64,000 nucleotides of DNA from Luteolibacter algae (GCF_042683045.1 NZ_JBHUIT010000017.1:248001-312000); one strand, 5' to 3'; positions 50,553 through 60,048 are shown, numbered from the stretch's first letter. Translations and numbers: made by a program. The notes: generated by a model from the letters alone, not told the origin.

Positions 50553-52730
50553 ATGAGAAGTTGGGCATCGCGCATGAAAGGAGAAAAGGAGGTATATAGA
50601 GACGGGGATGGCCGCCGGAGGGATGTCAGACGGCTCATGCTAACACTCGCGTGTGCTGCCATTCTGATGTGCGGCTGCCTGGTTCTCAATGGTGTGACGT
50701 GGGAACGGCTCCAGGAAAGCTCTCACCAGCAATCGCTTGTCATGGAGCGGATGGCGCAGACTTCGGTAGTCCTGACCGTCCTCCAGGATATCGAGCTCGG
50801 CGATAGGGGCTATCTGATTAGTGGCAACCCGAATGACCTGGAAGTTTTCGATGAAGCCCGGAACAAGTTCACTGAAGAATGGGTCCGGTTGATCGAAGTG
50901 GAAAAGCAGGATGAGGGAGGAATTACCCACATCGAGGAGCTACGAAAAGCATCGGAAGAGCTGATCCAGCTCGCGATCAAATCCGTTTTTGTGCGGCAAC
51001 AGGAAGGCTATGATGAGGCACGGACAATGTTTTCCGAAGGCGCTCATCGCGTCGCCATGGCACATGTGAAGCAGCTGGTCGTGGACCATATGGATTCCCT
51101 TAGTGCAAAAGCCCGCAGCCGGAGAGAAACTACGGAAAAGGATTTCCAGGCAGGCCTGGCAACTTCGATGGCAATGGGGCTCCTGGCTCTCGGTATGGGT
51201 GGCATCTCGCTATTTCTCCTAAGGCGGGTCCTGAGGGAAATGAAACGCTCTGAGCGCTACGCCATCAGCATGCTGCGCGCGGAGGAATCCAAACGGCAGA
51301 AAGATGTCTTCCTCGCGATGATGAGTCATGAGATCCGCACTCCGCTAAATGCTATCATCGGGTTCGGGCAACTGGCCCAGCAAGAGGAACTCGGTGATGC
51401 GGCGAAGCGCTATGTGAAATCCATTCTGGAAGGCGGTAATGCGCTCGTCGTCCTCATCAATGACATCCTGGATCTTTCGAAGCTGGAAGCCGGGCGTATG
51501 AAGCTTTCCCCGGAGCCCACGGATATACGCGATCTTCTGGGCTTTATGGAACGGCTTTTTCAGGAGACCTGTATGGCGAAAGGCATACGTCTGATCGTTT
51601 CGTATGACGAAAATTTGCCGAAATCCCTTCTACTTGATGCTGCAAGGCTCCGGCAGGTGCTGATGAATCTCATAGGAAATGCGGTGAAGTTTACCGAAGA
51701 GGGAAGTGTGCAGGTATCGATAACATCGGAGCGATCCACCTCGGATTCAAATAAATGGAATATCGATATCAAGGTCCAGGATACAGGGAAAGGAATGGCG
51801 AAGGAGGAGGTTGATCACATTTTCGAGGCCTTTTTCCAAACCTCAGGCACGAGCAAGGCAAATACCCAGGGAACGGGGCTTGGGCTCAGTATCGTTAAGC
51901 GTTTCGTTGAGCTTATGGGCGGACAAATTCGTGTGAAGACCGGTCTGGATGAGGGCTCCACGTTCCATATTTCCCTTCCCGATTGTGCGATGAGCTCGCG
52001 CGTGGCGAGGGAAAGTCTCGAGCTGGTTAACGAGGTAGACTTCGATGAATTGGAGCGGGCGGTCATCCTGGCTGTGGACGATCACGAAACAAATCTTGAG
52101 CTGATTCGCGAGATCTTCCGCGGTAGCTCCCATGTCGTCATTACCGCAAAGAACGGGCAGGAAGCCTTGGAAAAAATCGAGGCCGAGAAGCCGAATGTCG
52201 TGCTGATGGATCTGCGGATGCCAGTTATGGACGGCCCGACGGCAGCGGCAAGAATCAAGGAAATGGAAAATCTGGGAAACCTCCCGATTATCGCGATCAC
52301 CGCTGGCAGTTTGCCTGGAGAGAGCGAACGTATGGCTGCAAGCAGTGCGTTTGATACCTCATTGAGAAAGCCATTTTCCCGGAATGAATTGTTTGAGACA
52401 CTTTCCATGTTTCTGGAAGTCCGCTCGGAAAAACTGGATAGCATGCCTCATCCGGTGAGCAAGGTCAGCAGCTCGTTGATGAAGAAGCTTCAGGTCTTGC
52501 TGGAAAATGAATGGGTGGAAATCCGTGGAAGGATGATCGTTTCCGAGGTGGTGGAATTTGCCCAGCAATTATCTGTCTTGGCGGACTCGGAAGATGCCCA
52601 GTCTCTGGCAGAATATGCGGGGAAGCTCAATGAAGCAGCTGCAAGCTACTCGTTCACGCGAATGGAAACAGAGCTCGCGGGATTCCCGAGCCTGGTGGAA
52701 GAACTGAGTGTTTTGGAGGAAGACGAATAA
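50553..52730 (+). CDS. CHASE3 hybrid sensor histidine kinase with receiver domain
   Basis: A 725-residue membrane kinase: TM1 about 28-46, CHASE3 sensor about 60-195 with GDRGYLISGN, TM2 about 201-223, HisKA with phospho-His259 in MMSHEIRTPLN, HATPase (NAVKFTEEGS, DTGKGM, GTGLGLSI), receiver (phospho-Asp553 in LMDLRMPVMDG) and a C-terminal regulatory tail about 640-725 resembling the common tail of such kinases. It lacks an obvious Hpt His. It heads a three-gene signalling operon; the next start is 3 bases after its stop. Confidence 0.93.
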   Translation: MRSWASRMKGEKEVYRDGDGRRRDVRRLMLTLACAAILMCGCLVLNGVTWERLQESSHQQSLVMERMAQTSVVLTVLQDIELGDRGYLISGNPNDLEVFDEARNKFTEEWVRLIEVEKQDEGGITHIEELRKASEELIQLAIKSVFVRQQEGYDEARTMFSEGAHRVAMAHVKQLVVDHMDSLSAKARSRRETTEKDFQAGLATSMAMGLLALGMGGISLFLLRRVLREMKRSERYAISMLRAEESKRQKDVFLAMMSHEIRTPLNAIIGFGQLAQQEELGDAAKRYVKSILEGGNALVVLINDILDLSKLEAGRMKLSPEPTDIRDLLGFMERLFQETCMAKGIRLIVSYDENLPKSLLLDAARLRQVLMNLIGNAVKFTEEGSVQVSITSERSTSDSNKWNIDIKVQDTGKGMAKEEVDHIFEAFFQTSGTSKANTQGTGLGLSIVKRFVELMGGQIRVKTGLDEGSTFHISLPDCAMSSRVARESLELVNEVDFDELERAVILAVDDHETNLELIREIFRGSSHVVITAKNGQEALEKIEAEKPNVVLMDLRMPVMDGPTAAARIKEMENLGNLPIIAITAGSLPGESERMAASSAFDTSLRKPFSRNELFETLSMFLEVRSEKLDSMPHPVSKVSSSLMKKLQVLLENEWVEIRGRMIVSEVVEFAQQLSVLADSEDAQSLAEYAGKLNEAAASYSFTRMETELAGFPSLVEELSVLEEDE

Positions 52731-52733
52731 ATT

Positions 52734-53846
52734 ATGCCGGGACAGCAATTACATCGAAAAAACACAATTCTAATGGTGGATGATCACGAGGAAAATCTTC
52801 GTATCATCGCAGGAGTTCTCGGGCCCCATGGCTATGATCTGATGCCCGCGCTTAACGCCACCCAGGTCTTTGAGAGGATGGCCAGCCGCGTGCCTGATTT
52901 GATTCTGCTTGATGTCGTTTTACCCGACATGAACGGAATTGAAATTTGCCGCAGGCTGAAACAGAACGAAAAGTGGAACGAGATTCCTGTGATTTTCCTC
53001 TCTGCGGCGGACGATAAAAGTCTTGTTGTTGAGGCTCTCGAGAGTGGGGGCGTGGATTATATTTCCAAACCTTTCAACCAAGCGGAGCTGATAAGCCGGG
53101 TGCGGACACATCTTCTTTTGAAACAAACCCGTGATGATCTGGCGCTTCTGGCAGCGGACAAAGATGAGCTACTGCGGGTGATGGCGCACGATTTCAAAAA
53201 CCAGCTCAGCGGTGTTCTGATGAGCGCCAAGCTGCTTCTTGAGCGTAAGGAATCCGCAGCTCTTCCCGAGCGTTCACTGAAGCTTATCCGGAATATGTGG
53301 GAATCGAGTGACCGGATGATGGGCTTCCTGAAATCATTCTTGGCCAATCAGGGCGCACGCAGACAATCGCTCGAAGTGCGTCCCGTGGACCTTGAGGAGT
53401 TGATTTCCAGTTGCATCGCCGAGGTGGAACCCAGTGCACTGGTAAAAGGAACAAAAATCAAACGGGCGAAGGGGGAAGGCGTTGGTAAAGTGCTGATGGA
53501 TTCAAACGCCGGCCGCCAGGTGATCGGCAACTTGATCGAAAATGCGATTAAATTCTGCCCCATGCGATCCGAGGTATGCATCAGCACTTCCCTGGGAGAT
53601 AGTGGGATGGCACTGATCGAAGTCGTGGATAACGGCCCGGGATTCACACCCGAGGATCGAACTAGGATGTTTGAGCGCTACTCGCGCCTGAGCGCCCGAC
53701 CCAGTGGAGGAGAGCCAAGCACAGGCTTGGGCTTGTTTATTGTGAAATCACTCGTATTGGCAATGGGGGGACGGATTCGTCTCGCGGATGATGAACCCGG
53801 TGAAAAGGGTGCTAGATTCCTTTTAGAATTTAAAATAGCAGACTGA
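52734..53846 (+). CDS. Soluble receiver-histidine kinase
   Basis: A 370-residue protein. The receiver domain (about 10-130) has Asp60 in LILLDVVLPDMNG and Lys in YISKPF. A dimerisation segment follows with phospho-His152 in MAHDFKNQLSGV, then a HATPase domain with NLIENAIKF, VVDNGPGF and STGLGLFIVKSL. No TM helix is present, so it is cytosolic. It may link the upstream membrane kinase and the downstream sigma-54 activator as a phosphorelay step or as a tuning kinase. The next gene starts one base past its stop. Confidence 0.92.
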   Translation: MPGQQLHRKNTILMVDDHEENLRIIAGVLGPHGYDLMPALNATQVFERMASRVPDLILLDVVLPDMNGIEICRRLKQNEKWNEIPVIFLSAADDKSLVVEALESGGVDYISKPFNQAELISRVRTHLLLKQTRDDLALLAADKDELLRVMAHDFKNQLSGVLMSAKLLLERKESAALPERSLKLIRNMWESSDRMMGFLKSFLANQGARRQSLEVRPVDLEELISSCIAEVEPSALVKGTKIKRAKGEGVGKVLMDSNAGRQVIGNLIENAIKFCPMRSEVCISTSLGDSGMALIEVVDNGPGFTPEDRTRMFERYSRLSARPSGGEPSTGLGLFIVKSLVLAMGGRIRLADDEPGEKGARFLLEFKIAD

Positions 53847-53847
53847 G

Positions 53848-55200
53848 ATGGACATATTGGTAATTGATGACGATGAGGCAATCCGCGATGCGGCGGTGCA
53901 GTTGATAGAAGATTGCGATCACTATGCGGAAGGCGCGGAGGATTCGACGTTGGCGATGGAGGCACTGAAGCTATCCACTTTCGATGTGGTCCTTCTTGAC
54001 CTTTATTTGCGGGGTGAAAACGGCCTGGATGTTTTAGCAAAGATCAAGGAACGCTACCCGAAGGTTTCCGTTATCATGATAACCGGTATGGGCTCCATTC
54101 CGGACGCGGTTAAAGCCACCCAGCTGGGTGCATTGGATTTTCTGGAAAAACCGTTCTCCCGCGAGCAATTTGCGATGATTCTACAGCGGGTGAAGCGTCA
54201 TCGGCAGCTTGAGGTCAAAGTAGAAGAACTCAAGGAAGAGGTCGCCACTCATCAGCCACAGGGCACTTACGAATCAAAATCCCCTGTGGTGAGGGATGCG
54301 TTGGATGTCCTTTTCCGAGCAGCGGGCTCGACGGCGTCGATATTGCTCTTGGGTGAAAGCGGAACGGGGAAGAGCATGATTGCCAAGGAAATCCATGCCC
54401 GTAGCACGAGAAAGAACAAGCCGTTCGTAACCGTGAACTGTCCGGCTCTCAGCAAGGAATTATTGGAAAGTGAACTCTTCGGGCACGTCAAAGGAGCGTT
54501 TACCGGCGCACTGCGTGATACAAGGGGCAAGGTCCACGCGGCGGATGGCGGCACCCTGTTTCTCGATGAAATTGGGGAACTCCCGAAGGAACTCCAGCCG
54601 AAGCTTCTCAGATTACTCCAGGAATGGGAATATGAGCGGGTAGGGGATACCAAAACCTATAAGGCAGATGTCCGGATTATTGCCGCGACGAATCGCGATC
54701 TAGCCGACGAAGTGAAGAACGGCGAGTTCCGGGAGGATCTATATTTCCGCTTGAATGTGATCTCGGTGGCGCTTCCGTCACTGCGCGACAGACGTGAGGA
54801 CCTACTCCATTTCGCCGAACAGTATTTGACGTTTTTTGCCAAACAATACCGGAAAGAGGTGAGAGAATTCTCTCCTTCGGCTAAGGAAGCTGTGATGCGT
54901 TACCCATGGCCGGGGAACTTGCGGGAAATGAGAAACGCGATCGAACGGGCAGTGATCCTTGCCCAGGGCCCGAACATTGATACCGGTGACCTTCCTGCCA
55001 TGAACGCAGGAATCTCCGTAAGCAATACGGCGGATGGCGATGGCCCCTGGATCGGAGGGGAATTCTCAATGGAGGAAATAGAAGAGTCCCACATGCTGAA
55101 GGTCCTGGAGACGACTTCGACGCTTTCACGTGCTGCGGAGATTCTGGGAATCAATGAGGCCACCCTCTATCGGAAACGAAAACGGCTTGGATTGAAGTAA
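53848..55200 (+). CDS. NtrC-family sigma-54-dependent response regulator
   Basis: A 450-residue regulator: receiver (phospho-Asp51 in LLDLYLRGENG), AAA+ domain with Walker A GESGTGKS (169-176), the sigma-54-contacting loop GAFTGA (216-221), DGGTLFLDEIGELP (Walker B) and AATNRDL, then a Fis-type helix-turn-helix at the C-terminus (SRAAEILGINEATLYRKRKRLG). It needs an RpoN holoenzyme to act. It is the output of the three-gene operon; I found no sigma-54 promoter (TGGCAC-N5-TTGC type) by eye in the window. A bidirectional terminator follows. Confidence 0.95.
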   Translation: MDILVIDDDEAIRDAAVQLIEDCDHYAEGAEDSTLAMEALKLSTFDVVLLDLYLRGENGLDVLAKIKERYPKVSVIMITGMGSIPDAVKATQLGALDFLEKPFSREQFAMILQRVKRHRQLEVKVEELKEEVATHQPQGTYESKSPVVRDALDVLFRAAGSTASILLLGESGTGKSMIAKEIHARSTRKNKPFVTVNCPALSKELLESELFGHVKGAFTGALRDTRGKVHAADGGTLFLDEIGELPKELQPKLLRLLQEWEYERVGDTKTYKADVRIIAATNRDLADEVKNGEFREDLYFRLNVISVALPSLRDRREDLLHFAEQYLTFFAKQYRKEVREFSPSAKEAVMRYPWPGNLREMRNAIERAVILAQGPNIDTGDLPAMNAGISVSNTADGDGPWIGGEFSMEEIEESHMLKVLETTSTLSRAAEILGINEATLYRKRKRLGLK

Positions 55201-55212
55201 CTTTGTGACATG

Positions 55213-55245
55213 AAAAAGGCTGGGTGATGAATCATCCCAGCCTTT
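55213..55245. terminator. Bidirectional terminator between the NtrC-type gene and nuoK
   Basis: AAAAAGGCTGGG (55213-55224) pairs with CCCAGCCTTTTT (about 55236-55247), with A and T runs on the flanks. It serves both converging operons. Confidence 0.85.
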
Positions 55246-55295
55246 TTGTTAATCATTATTGACGCCTTGGAGCGCTAATCCCGGTGTCAACGCGG

Positions 55296-55613
55296 TTATC
55301 CTTTGAGCGATACCAGCTCGTCGGTATGTATGGTCTGTCGTGCGCGATAAAGCGCTACAATGATTGCCAGGCCAACAGCAACTTCAGCCGCGGCCACCGT
55401 GATGACGAAAAAGACCAGCATCTGACCATCGTAATCAGGCAGACCGTTTACTGTGTTGTGACGGGAAAAGGCGACGAGCGAAAGGTTTGCAGCGCTGAGC
55501 ATGAGCTCCAGGCACATGAAAACGATAATAATGTTTCGACGGAGCACCACTCCGGCAAGGCCGATGGAGAATAGCAGGCCGGAGACGAGAAGGTAGTCGT
55601 TAAGAGCAGGCAT
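55296..55613 (-). CDS. nuoK: NADH-quinone oxidoreductase subunit K
   Basis: A 105-residue complex I membrane subunit with three TM helices. NDYLLVSGLLFSIGLAGVVLRRNIIIVFMCLELMLSAANL (in parts) shows the conserved Glu of MCLELML, a proton-channel residue, and ITVAAAEVAVGLAIIVALYR has the second. It is the last gene of the leftward nuoGHIJK operon; nuoLMN do not follow, which is unusual. Confidence 0.96.
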   Translation of the reverse strand: MPALNDYLLVSGLLFSIGLAGVVLRRNIIIVFMCLELMLSAANLSLVAFSRHNTVNGLPDYDGQMLVFFVITVAAAEVAVGLAIIVALYRARQTIHTDELVSLKG

Positions 55614-55649
55614 AGGATTCAGATATCAAAGAAATATTCCGGTAGGGAA

Positions 55650-56219
55650 TCAGTTGGTTTGACGCTTCGAAAGGACAACAACTCCCACAGTCGAGACGAG
55701 AAGAAGAACGCCGAGTATTTGCAGGGGAAGATTGTATTGGGTAAAGAGTGTGTTACCGATCAGGTGGATGTCGGGAAGCTGTCCGCTATTGAGCGCTTCA
55801 GCGATCTTCGGGCTGCTTTGCTCGTATCCGACTGCAGCTGCGGAAAGCGTTTCCTGGTCGAGGGAAGGTGCCTTTTGATTTGGTAGCTTGTGTGAAAGGA
55901 CTCCGACGAGCTGAATGAAAAAAGCACCGACCAAAACTAGCCCGGCTGCCAGTGGAGCGTAGCTTTGTGCCCGCTTTTGCTCATCTTTGAGATCCAGCAG
56001 CATAATGATGAAGAGGAACAGGACCATCACCGCTCCCGAATAAACGAGAATCTGGATGACACCCACGAAGAATGCGGACAGTCCGACGAATAACGCTGCA
56101 AGGCCGACAAAACTGGTGACCATCGCAAGGGCGCTGGAAACCGGATTGCGAAATGCGATGACGGCACATGCTCCGATGAGCATGATTGTGGAAAATAGCC
56201 AAAAGAGATAGGAGGGCAT
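55650..56219 (-). CDS. nuoJ: NADH-quinone oxidoreductase subunit J
   Basis: I use the ATG at 56219 (MPSYLFWLFSTIMLIG), giving 189 residues; the frame is open to 56279 inside nuoI. Five TM helices, with the conserved ISYAGAVMVL-like stretch visible as ILVYSGAVMVLFLFIIMLLDL. It is 41 bases after nuoI and 36 before nuoK. The pi-bulge Gly/Tyr region of the proton path is present. It is a membrane-arm subunit of complex I. Confidence 0.94.
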   Translation of the reverse strand: MPSYLFWLFSTIMLIGACAVIAFRNPVSSALAMVTSFVGLAALFVGLSAFFVGVIQILVYSGAVMVLFLFIIMLLDLKDEQKRAQSYAPLAAGLVLVGAFFIQLVGVLSHKLPNQKAPSLDQETLSAAAVGYEQSSPKIAEALNSGQLPDIHLIGNTLFTQYNLPLQILGVLLLVSTVGVVVLSKRQTN

Positions 56220-56260
56220 GGAAGATGATTTTAGAAATTCGGGAGATTTAGAATGGCTGT

Positions 56261-56827
56261 CTATTTGAGTTCGTTCCATTTGTTGACGAGACCAACCCGG
56301 GTTCCGCCGATTTCGTAGAGTTTCTCTTTGTTGTGGACCATTGCCGCACGCGAGGTGCCTGTGATGAGATAGTCTTTACGCAGGAAAATTGCTTGCTCCG
56401 GACAAACTTCCTCGCACATTCCGCAGTAAATACAGCGAATCATGTCGATATCGAACTCCAAGGGACGTTTTTCGACCTTTGACCACTTGTCATCCGCGGG
56501 AATTTCCGAAGGAGTGATCTTGATCGCCTTTGGAGGGCATATAAACTCGCAGAGCTGACAGGAGACGCAGCGTTCGCGCCCTTGTTCGTCTGTAACGAGA
56601 GTAGGAGCACCGCGGTAGTATTCCGGCATTTGGTCATCCCAGCGTTGCTCCGGAAACTGCATGGTGACACCCAGCCCGGAGGATTTAAGGGATTTTGAAC
56701 CCGGCGATTTCCCGCGCAACGATTTGATTGCGTGGGTCATCGTCAGGAAAAAGCCTTTGAATAACGCACCGAAATAAATTTTTTCGCCGGCGTCGAGTTT
56801 CGGACGGGTGAGCTTGATAGTAGGCAT
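56261..56827 (-). CDS. nuoI: NADH-quinone oxidoreductase subunit I
   Basis: A 188-residue ferredoxin-like subunit carrying clusters N6a and N6b. The two 4Fe-4S motifs are CVSCQLCEFICP and CIYCGMCEEVCP, each complete. It connects the peripheral arm to the membrane arm. It begins MPTIKLTRPKLD and is 50 bases after nuoH. The N-terminal part is slightly longer than in E. coli (180 residues). Confidence 0.96.
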   Translation of the reverse strand: MPTIKLTRPKLDAGEKIYFGALFKGFFLTMTHAIKSLRGKSPGSKSLKSSGLGVTMQFPEQRWDDQMPEYYRGAPTLVTDEQGRERCVSCQLCEFICPPKAIKITPSEIPADDKWSKVEKRPLEFDIDMIRCIYCGMCEEVCPEQAIFLRKDYLITGTSRAAMVHNKEKLYEIGGTRVGLVNKWNELK

Positions 56828-56877
56828 TGGGAAAAGGGAAATTGGTCAGTTAGTGAAAAACCGAGGGAAATAGAAGA

Positions 56878-58137
56878 TTAAGCGCGGAGGATTTTTGCCG
56901 CTGGCTCCGAGACTTTGGCTACCCAGATAACCGCCGCAGTCACCACTGCGAGCAAGAGCAGCCCGATGACAAGAATTGTGGCAGTTAGTTCAGGCGCCGC
57001 GATGATCAAAGCTGCCAGAAACACGTTGATAAGAGCTGCCTCGAAGAAGATCACCCAACCGAGCTTCATGAGCTGATCATACCGGAAGCGTGGAACTGTC
57101 CAGCGAACCAGAATGAAGAATAGGATGAAGGCGAGGAGTTTGGTAAGGAAGATCCCAACGTGGATAAATCCACCGATCTGGAAATCACCGATAGAGAACC
57201 CGGCGATATGCTTATCCAAAGTGAAACCGGCGGACCAGCCGCCAAGGAACAATGTGATGATCAGCGCCGAGCCGATAACCATCGCTGCGTATTCACCCAT
57301 AAAAAAGAGCGCGAATTTCATGGAGGAATACTCCGTGTGGTAGCCACCTACAAGCTCGGTCTCGCACTCAGGAAGGTCGAAGGGCATACGGTTAGTTTCG
57401 GCAAAGATGGAGACCGTGAAGATAACAAAGGCAATGAATGCCGGGATCCAGAAAAGAGCTGTCTGAAGAGAGGGCAGCGATAGTTCACCATTCGTCCAGA
57501 AGGGGAGCAACAGCCATCCGTTGTCTGCCTGGGCTTGAACAATATTGTTAAGATTCAAATCTCCGTAAAAAAGCAGAACAGGAACGATGGAGAGTCCCAG
57601 GCAAATCTCGTAGGAAATCATCTGCGCGGTCGAGCGGACCCCACCAATGAAGGGGAATTTGGAGTTGGATGACCAGCCGGCGAGGGTAATCCCATACACC
57701 GTCAAAGAAGAGATCGCGAAAACAAACAAGGGCCCGATATCGATATCCGCAATCACCAGTTTTTCCGTGCGGCCGAATAGAGTGACATCGGGTCCGAATG
57801 GGACCACGCAGACCGTAATGAGAGCGGGGACGACTGTTAAAGCGGGCGCCAGCCAGTAGAAGGCTTTTCTCACGTGATCCGGGGTGAAATCTTCTTTGAG
57901 GAAAAGCTTCAACCCATCCGCAATCGGCTGGACCAACCCGAAGAGATGAAAATCCTTTTTAGCTCCGAACAATGTCAGTGGGATACCGACCCGGTTGGGG
58001 CCAACCCGGTCTTGGATAATCGCTGAAAAGCGGCGCTCGAAGTATACCGAAAGCGGCACGAGCGGGAGGACGACCATGAAAGTGAAAGCGACGATCTTGG
58101 TGATGATGATCGCGAGATTGATGGCTAGTTCTGGCAT
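56878..58137 (-). CDS. nuoH: NADH-quinone oxidoreductase subunit H
   Basis: A 419-residue membrane subunit with about 9-10 TM helices, longer than E. coli NuoH (325) because of extra TM segments at the C-terminus. Hallmarks: YFERRFSAIIQDRVGPNRVG, GLVQPIADGLKLFLKEDF, FAETNRMPFDLPECETELVGGYHTEYSSMKFALFF (in parts). It lines the quinone chamber. It is 53 bases after nuoG and 50 before nuoI. Confidence 0.96.
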   Translation of the reverse strand: MPELAINLAIIITKIVAFTFMVVLPLVPLSVYFERRFSAIIQDRVGPNRVGIPLTLFGAKKDFHLFGLVQPIADGLKLFLKEDFTPDHVRKAFYWLAPALTVVPALITVCVVPFGPDVTLFGRTEKLVIADIDIGPLFVFAISSLTVYGITLAGWSSNSKFPFIGGVRSTAQMISYEICLGLSIVPVLLFYGDLNLNNIVQAQADNGWLLLPFWTNGELSLPSLQTALFWIPAFIAFVIFTVSIFAETNRMPFDLPECETELVGGYHTEYSSMKFALFFMGEYAAMVIGSALIITLFLGGWSAGFTLDKHIAGFSIGDFQIGGFIHVGIFLTKLLAFILFFILVRWTVPRFRYDQLMKLGWVIFFEAALINVFLAALIIAAPELTATILVIGLLLLAVVTAAVIWVAKVSEPAAKILRA

Positions 58138-58190
58138 TTTCTGAAGAAGTGGAAAGTGATTCGGTAGCAGAGGGTGAAGTAGGAAATTTC

Positions 58191-59948
58191 CTATCCGTTG
58201 ATGGTTCCGGCTGCCTTGCGTGCGCGCTCATTTTCAAGAAGCGCAATTTTATAATTGGTTTCAGTGATCACCGTGCCCAGATCACCGATCTTGGAAAGCG
58301 TCATTCCTTCGAAGGCGGAGACATTTTCAGAAAGACGTCTGAAAACATCTTCGATGAGATGGATTTCCGCCTGCTGGCCGGAGATTTCAGAGATCAGATC
58401 CCGGAGGATTTCCCAATCGTCTCTGGTTTGGAATGGTGGCTCTACCGCTCGATTGAGACGCTGGAGGCGCCCGGTCAAGTTAACCATCGACCCGCGCTTT
58501 TCAGAGAACGCTGCCCCGGGAAGAACGACATCCGCCTGGTTGGCGGTCGGGTTGGCAAGAAGTGAGGTCTGAAGAAGGAAATCAAGATTTGCGAGATCTG
58601 CCGCGGAGAAGCCTGCATCAGTGATCAAATCTTCGCCAAATACCAGCAATGCTTTGATTTGGCCACCCTGGACGCCGGAACGAATGGACGAGAGAGCATC
58701 ATAAGGATCAATGGTATCAAGAATCAGCTTTGCTCCGGTCGTATTCGGGTTTCTATCTGCCGCGATAAGCAGACCATCAGGCTCACCCTTGCGGGCGACA
58801 AGTGAAAGATGTGGAGTGCCCAGGGTTTCGCGTAGCGCTTTCAGTAGGACGAGCTCCTCATTGGTCATGCGTCCGGAGCCAATGATGGCAACCTGGTCGG
58901 CGGGAATTCCTTTTAAACGTGCAGCGGTAGCCGTAAGCGCATCGGGCCATGAGGTAACGGCATGGGCACCGTTGCTTTTCATCATGGGCTCGGTCAACCG
59001 GGCATCGCTATCGATGTAGTGGAAATTCAGGCGATGCGAATCCGGCATCCATGCGGAGTTCACCTCATCATTCTGACGGGGAGTGATGCGATGAATGGTA
59101 TTGCCCCGAGTGTGGATGACGATGTTGGTGCCTGTGCCGCAATTGACATCGATGGACGGGGTTTCCTTCAGGAACCAAACCCGCATTTGGAAACGGAAGT
59201 CATTGGAAGTGAGGGCTCCGACTGGGCAGATATCAGCGGTATTGAGGGAATAATTGGAATCCAACCTCCGGTTTGGATGAACCGTCAAAGTGGTGTGGGT
59301 GCCTCGCTGAGTGAAGCCCAGGACCGGATCTCCGGCCACTTCGTCCATAAACCGAATACAGCGGGAGCACATGATACAGCGCTCATCATCCAGACGAATG
59401 CGGGGACCGATATCGACATTTTTCGGCTTTTTCACCTTCATGTCGACAAAGCGCGATACGCCACGGCCATACCCAACGGATTGTTCCTGCAGGCGGCATT
59501 CTCCGGCTTGATCGCAAATCGGGCAGTCGAGAGGGTGGTTGATGAGAAGGAACTCCATCACGCCCTCCCGGCATTTCTGGACCAGCTCACCGGTTGTGCG
59601 AATCCCCATGTTTTCTGCAACAGTATTGGCGCAGGAAATCGCCGGACGCGGCATCCAGCCGATCGGTTGATAGCCATCCTCGTCATAGGTAGGTTCTTGG
59701 CCCGGCATCGGCCGTGGAGGCATACCCATCTGCACAAGGCACATCCGGCAGTTTCCCGGAACGGAAAGCTTGGGATGATAGCAATAATAGGGAACGTCGA
59801 CCTTCACTTGGCGGCATGCCTCGATCATGCGGGTGCCTCGCGGGAATTGATACCACTTGCCATCGATTTGCACGTTCACCATGCCTTTTTCGGCGGCAAT
59901 GTCTTTAGGTAGTTTGAGTTCTGCGGAGGCCGTAGGGGTATCGCTCAT
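58191..59948 (-). CDS. nuoG: NADH-quinone oxidoreductase subunit G (short form)
   Basis: I start it at the ATG at 59948 (MSDTPTASAEL), giving 585 residues; the frame is open to 60071 across the promoter. The N-terminal 2Fe-2S motif (GNCRMCLVQMG with upstream Cys), HPLDCPICDQAGECRLQ, and CIMCSRCIRF with DICPVGAL carry clusters N1b, N5 and N4. The molybdopterin-like domain is shorter than in E. coli NuoG (about 900 residues), and the extra N7 Cys set is reduced to one Cys (VNCGTG). It is the first gene of nuoGHIJK. Confidence 0.94.
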   Translation of the reverse strand: MSDTPTASAELKLPKDIAAEKGMVNVQIDGKWYQFPRGTRMIEACRQVKVDVPYYCYHPKLSVPGNCRMCLVQMGMPPRPMPGQEPTYDEDGYQPIGWMPRPAISCANTVAENMGIRTTGELVQKCREGVMEFLLINHPLDCPICDQAGECRLQEQSVGYGRGVSRFVDMKVKKPKNVDIGPRIRLDDERCIMCSRCIRFMDEVAGDPVLGFTQRGTHTTLTVHPNRRLDSNYSLNTADICPVGALTSNDFRFQMRVWFLKETPSIDVNCGTGTNIVIHTRGNTIHRITPRQNDEVNSAWMPDSHRLNFHYIDSDARLTEPMMKSNGAHAVTSWPDALTATAARLKGIPADQVAIIGSGRMTNEELVLLKALRETLGTPHLSLVARKGEPDGLLIAADRNPNTTGAKLILDTIDPYDALSSIRSGVQGGQIKALLVFGEDLITDAGFSAADLANLDFLLQTSLLANPTANQADVVLPGAAFSEKRGSMVNLTGRLQRLNRAVEPPFQTRDDWEILRDLISEISGQQAEIHLIEDVFRRLSENVSAFEGMTLSKIGDLGTVITETNYKIALLENERARKAAGTING

Positions 59949-60026
59949 GACTGGAAAATGAAAAAAAATGATAAGCCATTCGGCCTGCGCGGAATATGTC
60001 GATCTAATCGCTGGGCGGCAAGTGTG

Positions 60027-60048
60027 CTTTGTGAAATTTTTCACAAAG
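60027..60048. promoter_or_regulatory. CRP/FNR-type palindromic operator between nuoG and tlyA
   Basis: Two perfect 10-base arms, CTTTGTGAAA (60027-60036) and TTTCACAAAG (60039-60048), are separated by TT. Inside them TGTGA-N6-TCACA (60030-60045) is identical to the CRP consensus core. Its centre is about 90 bases before the nuoG ATG and 77 before the tlyA GTG. A CRP/FNR-family regulator is the natural reader; which member cannot be told. Confidence 0.6.
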
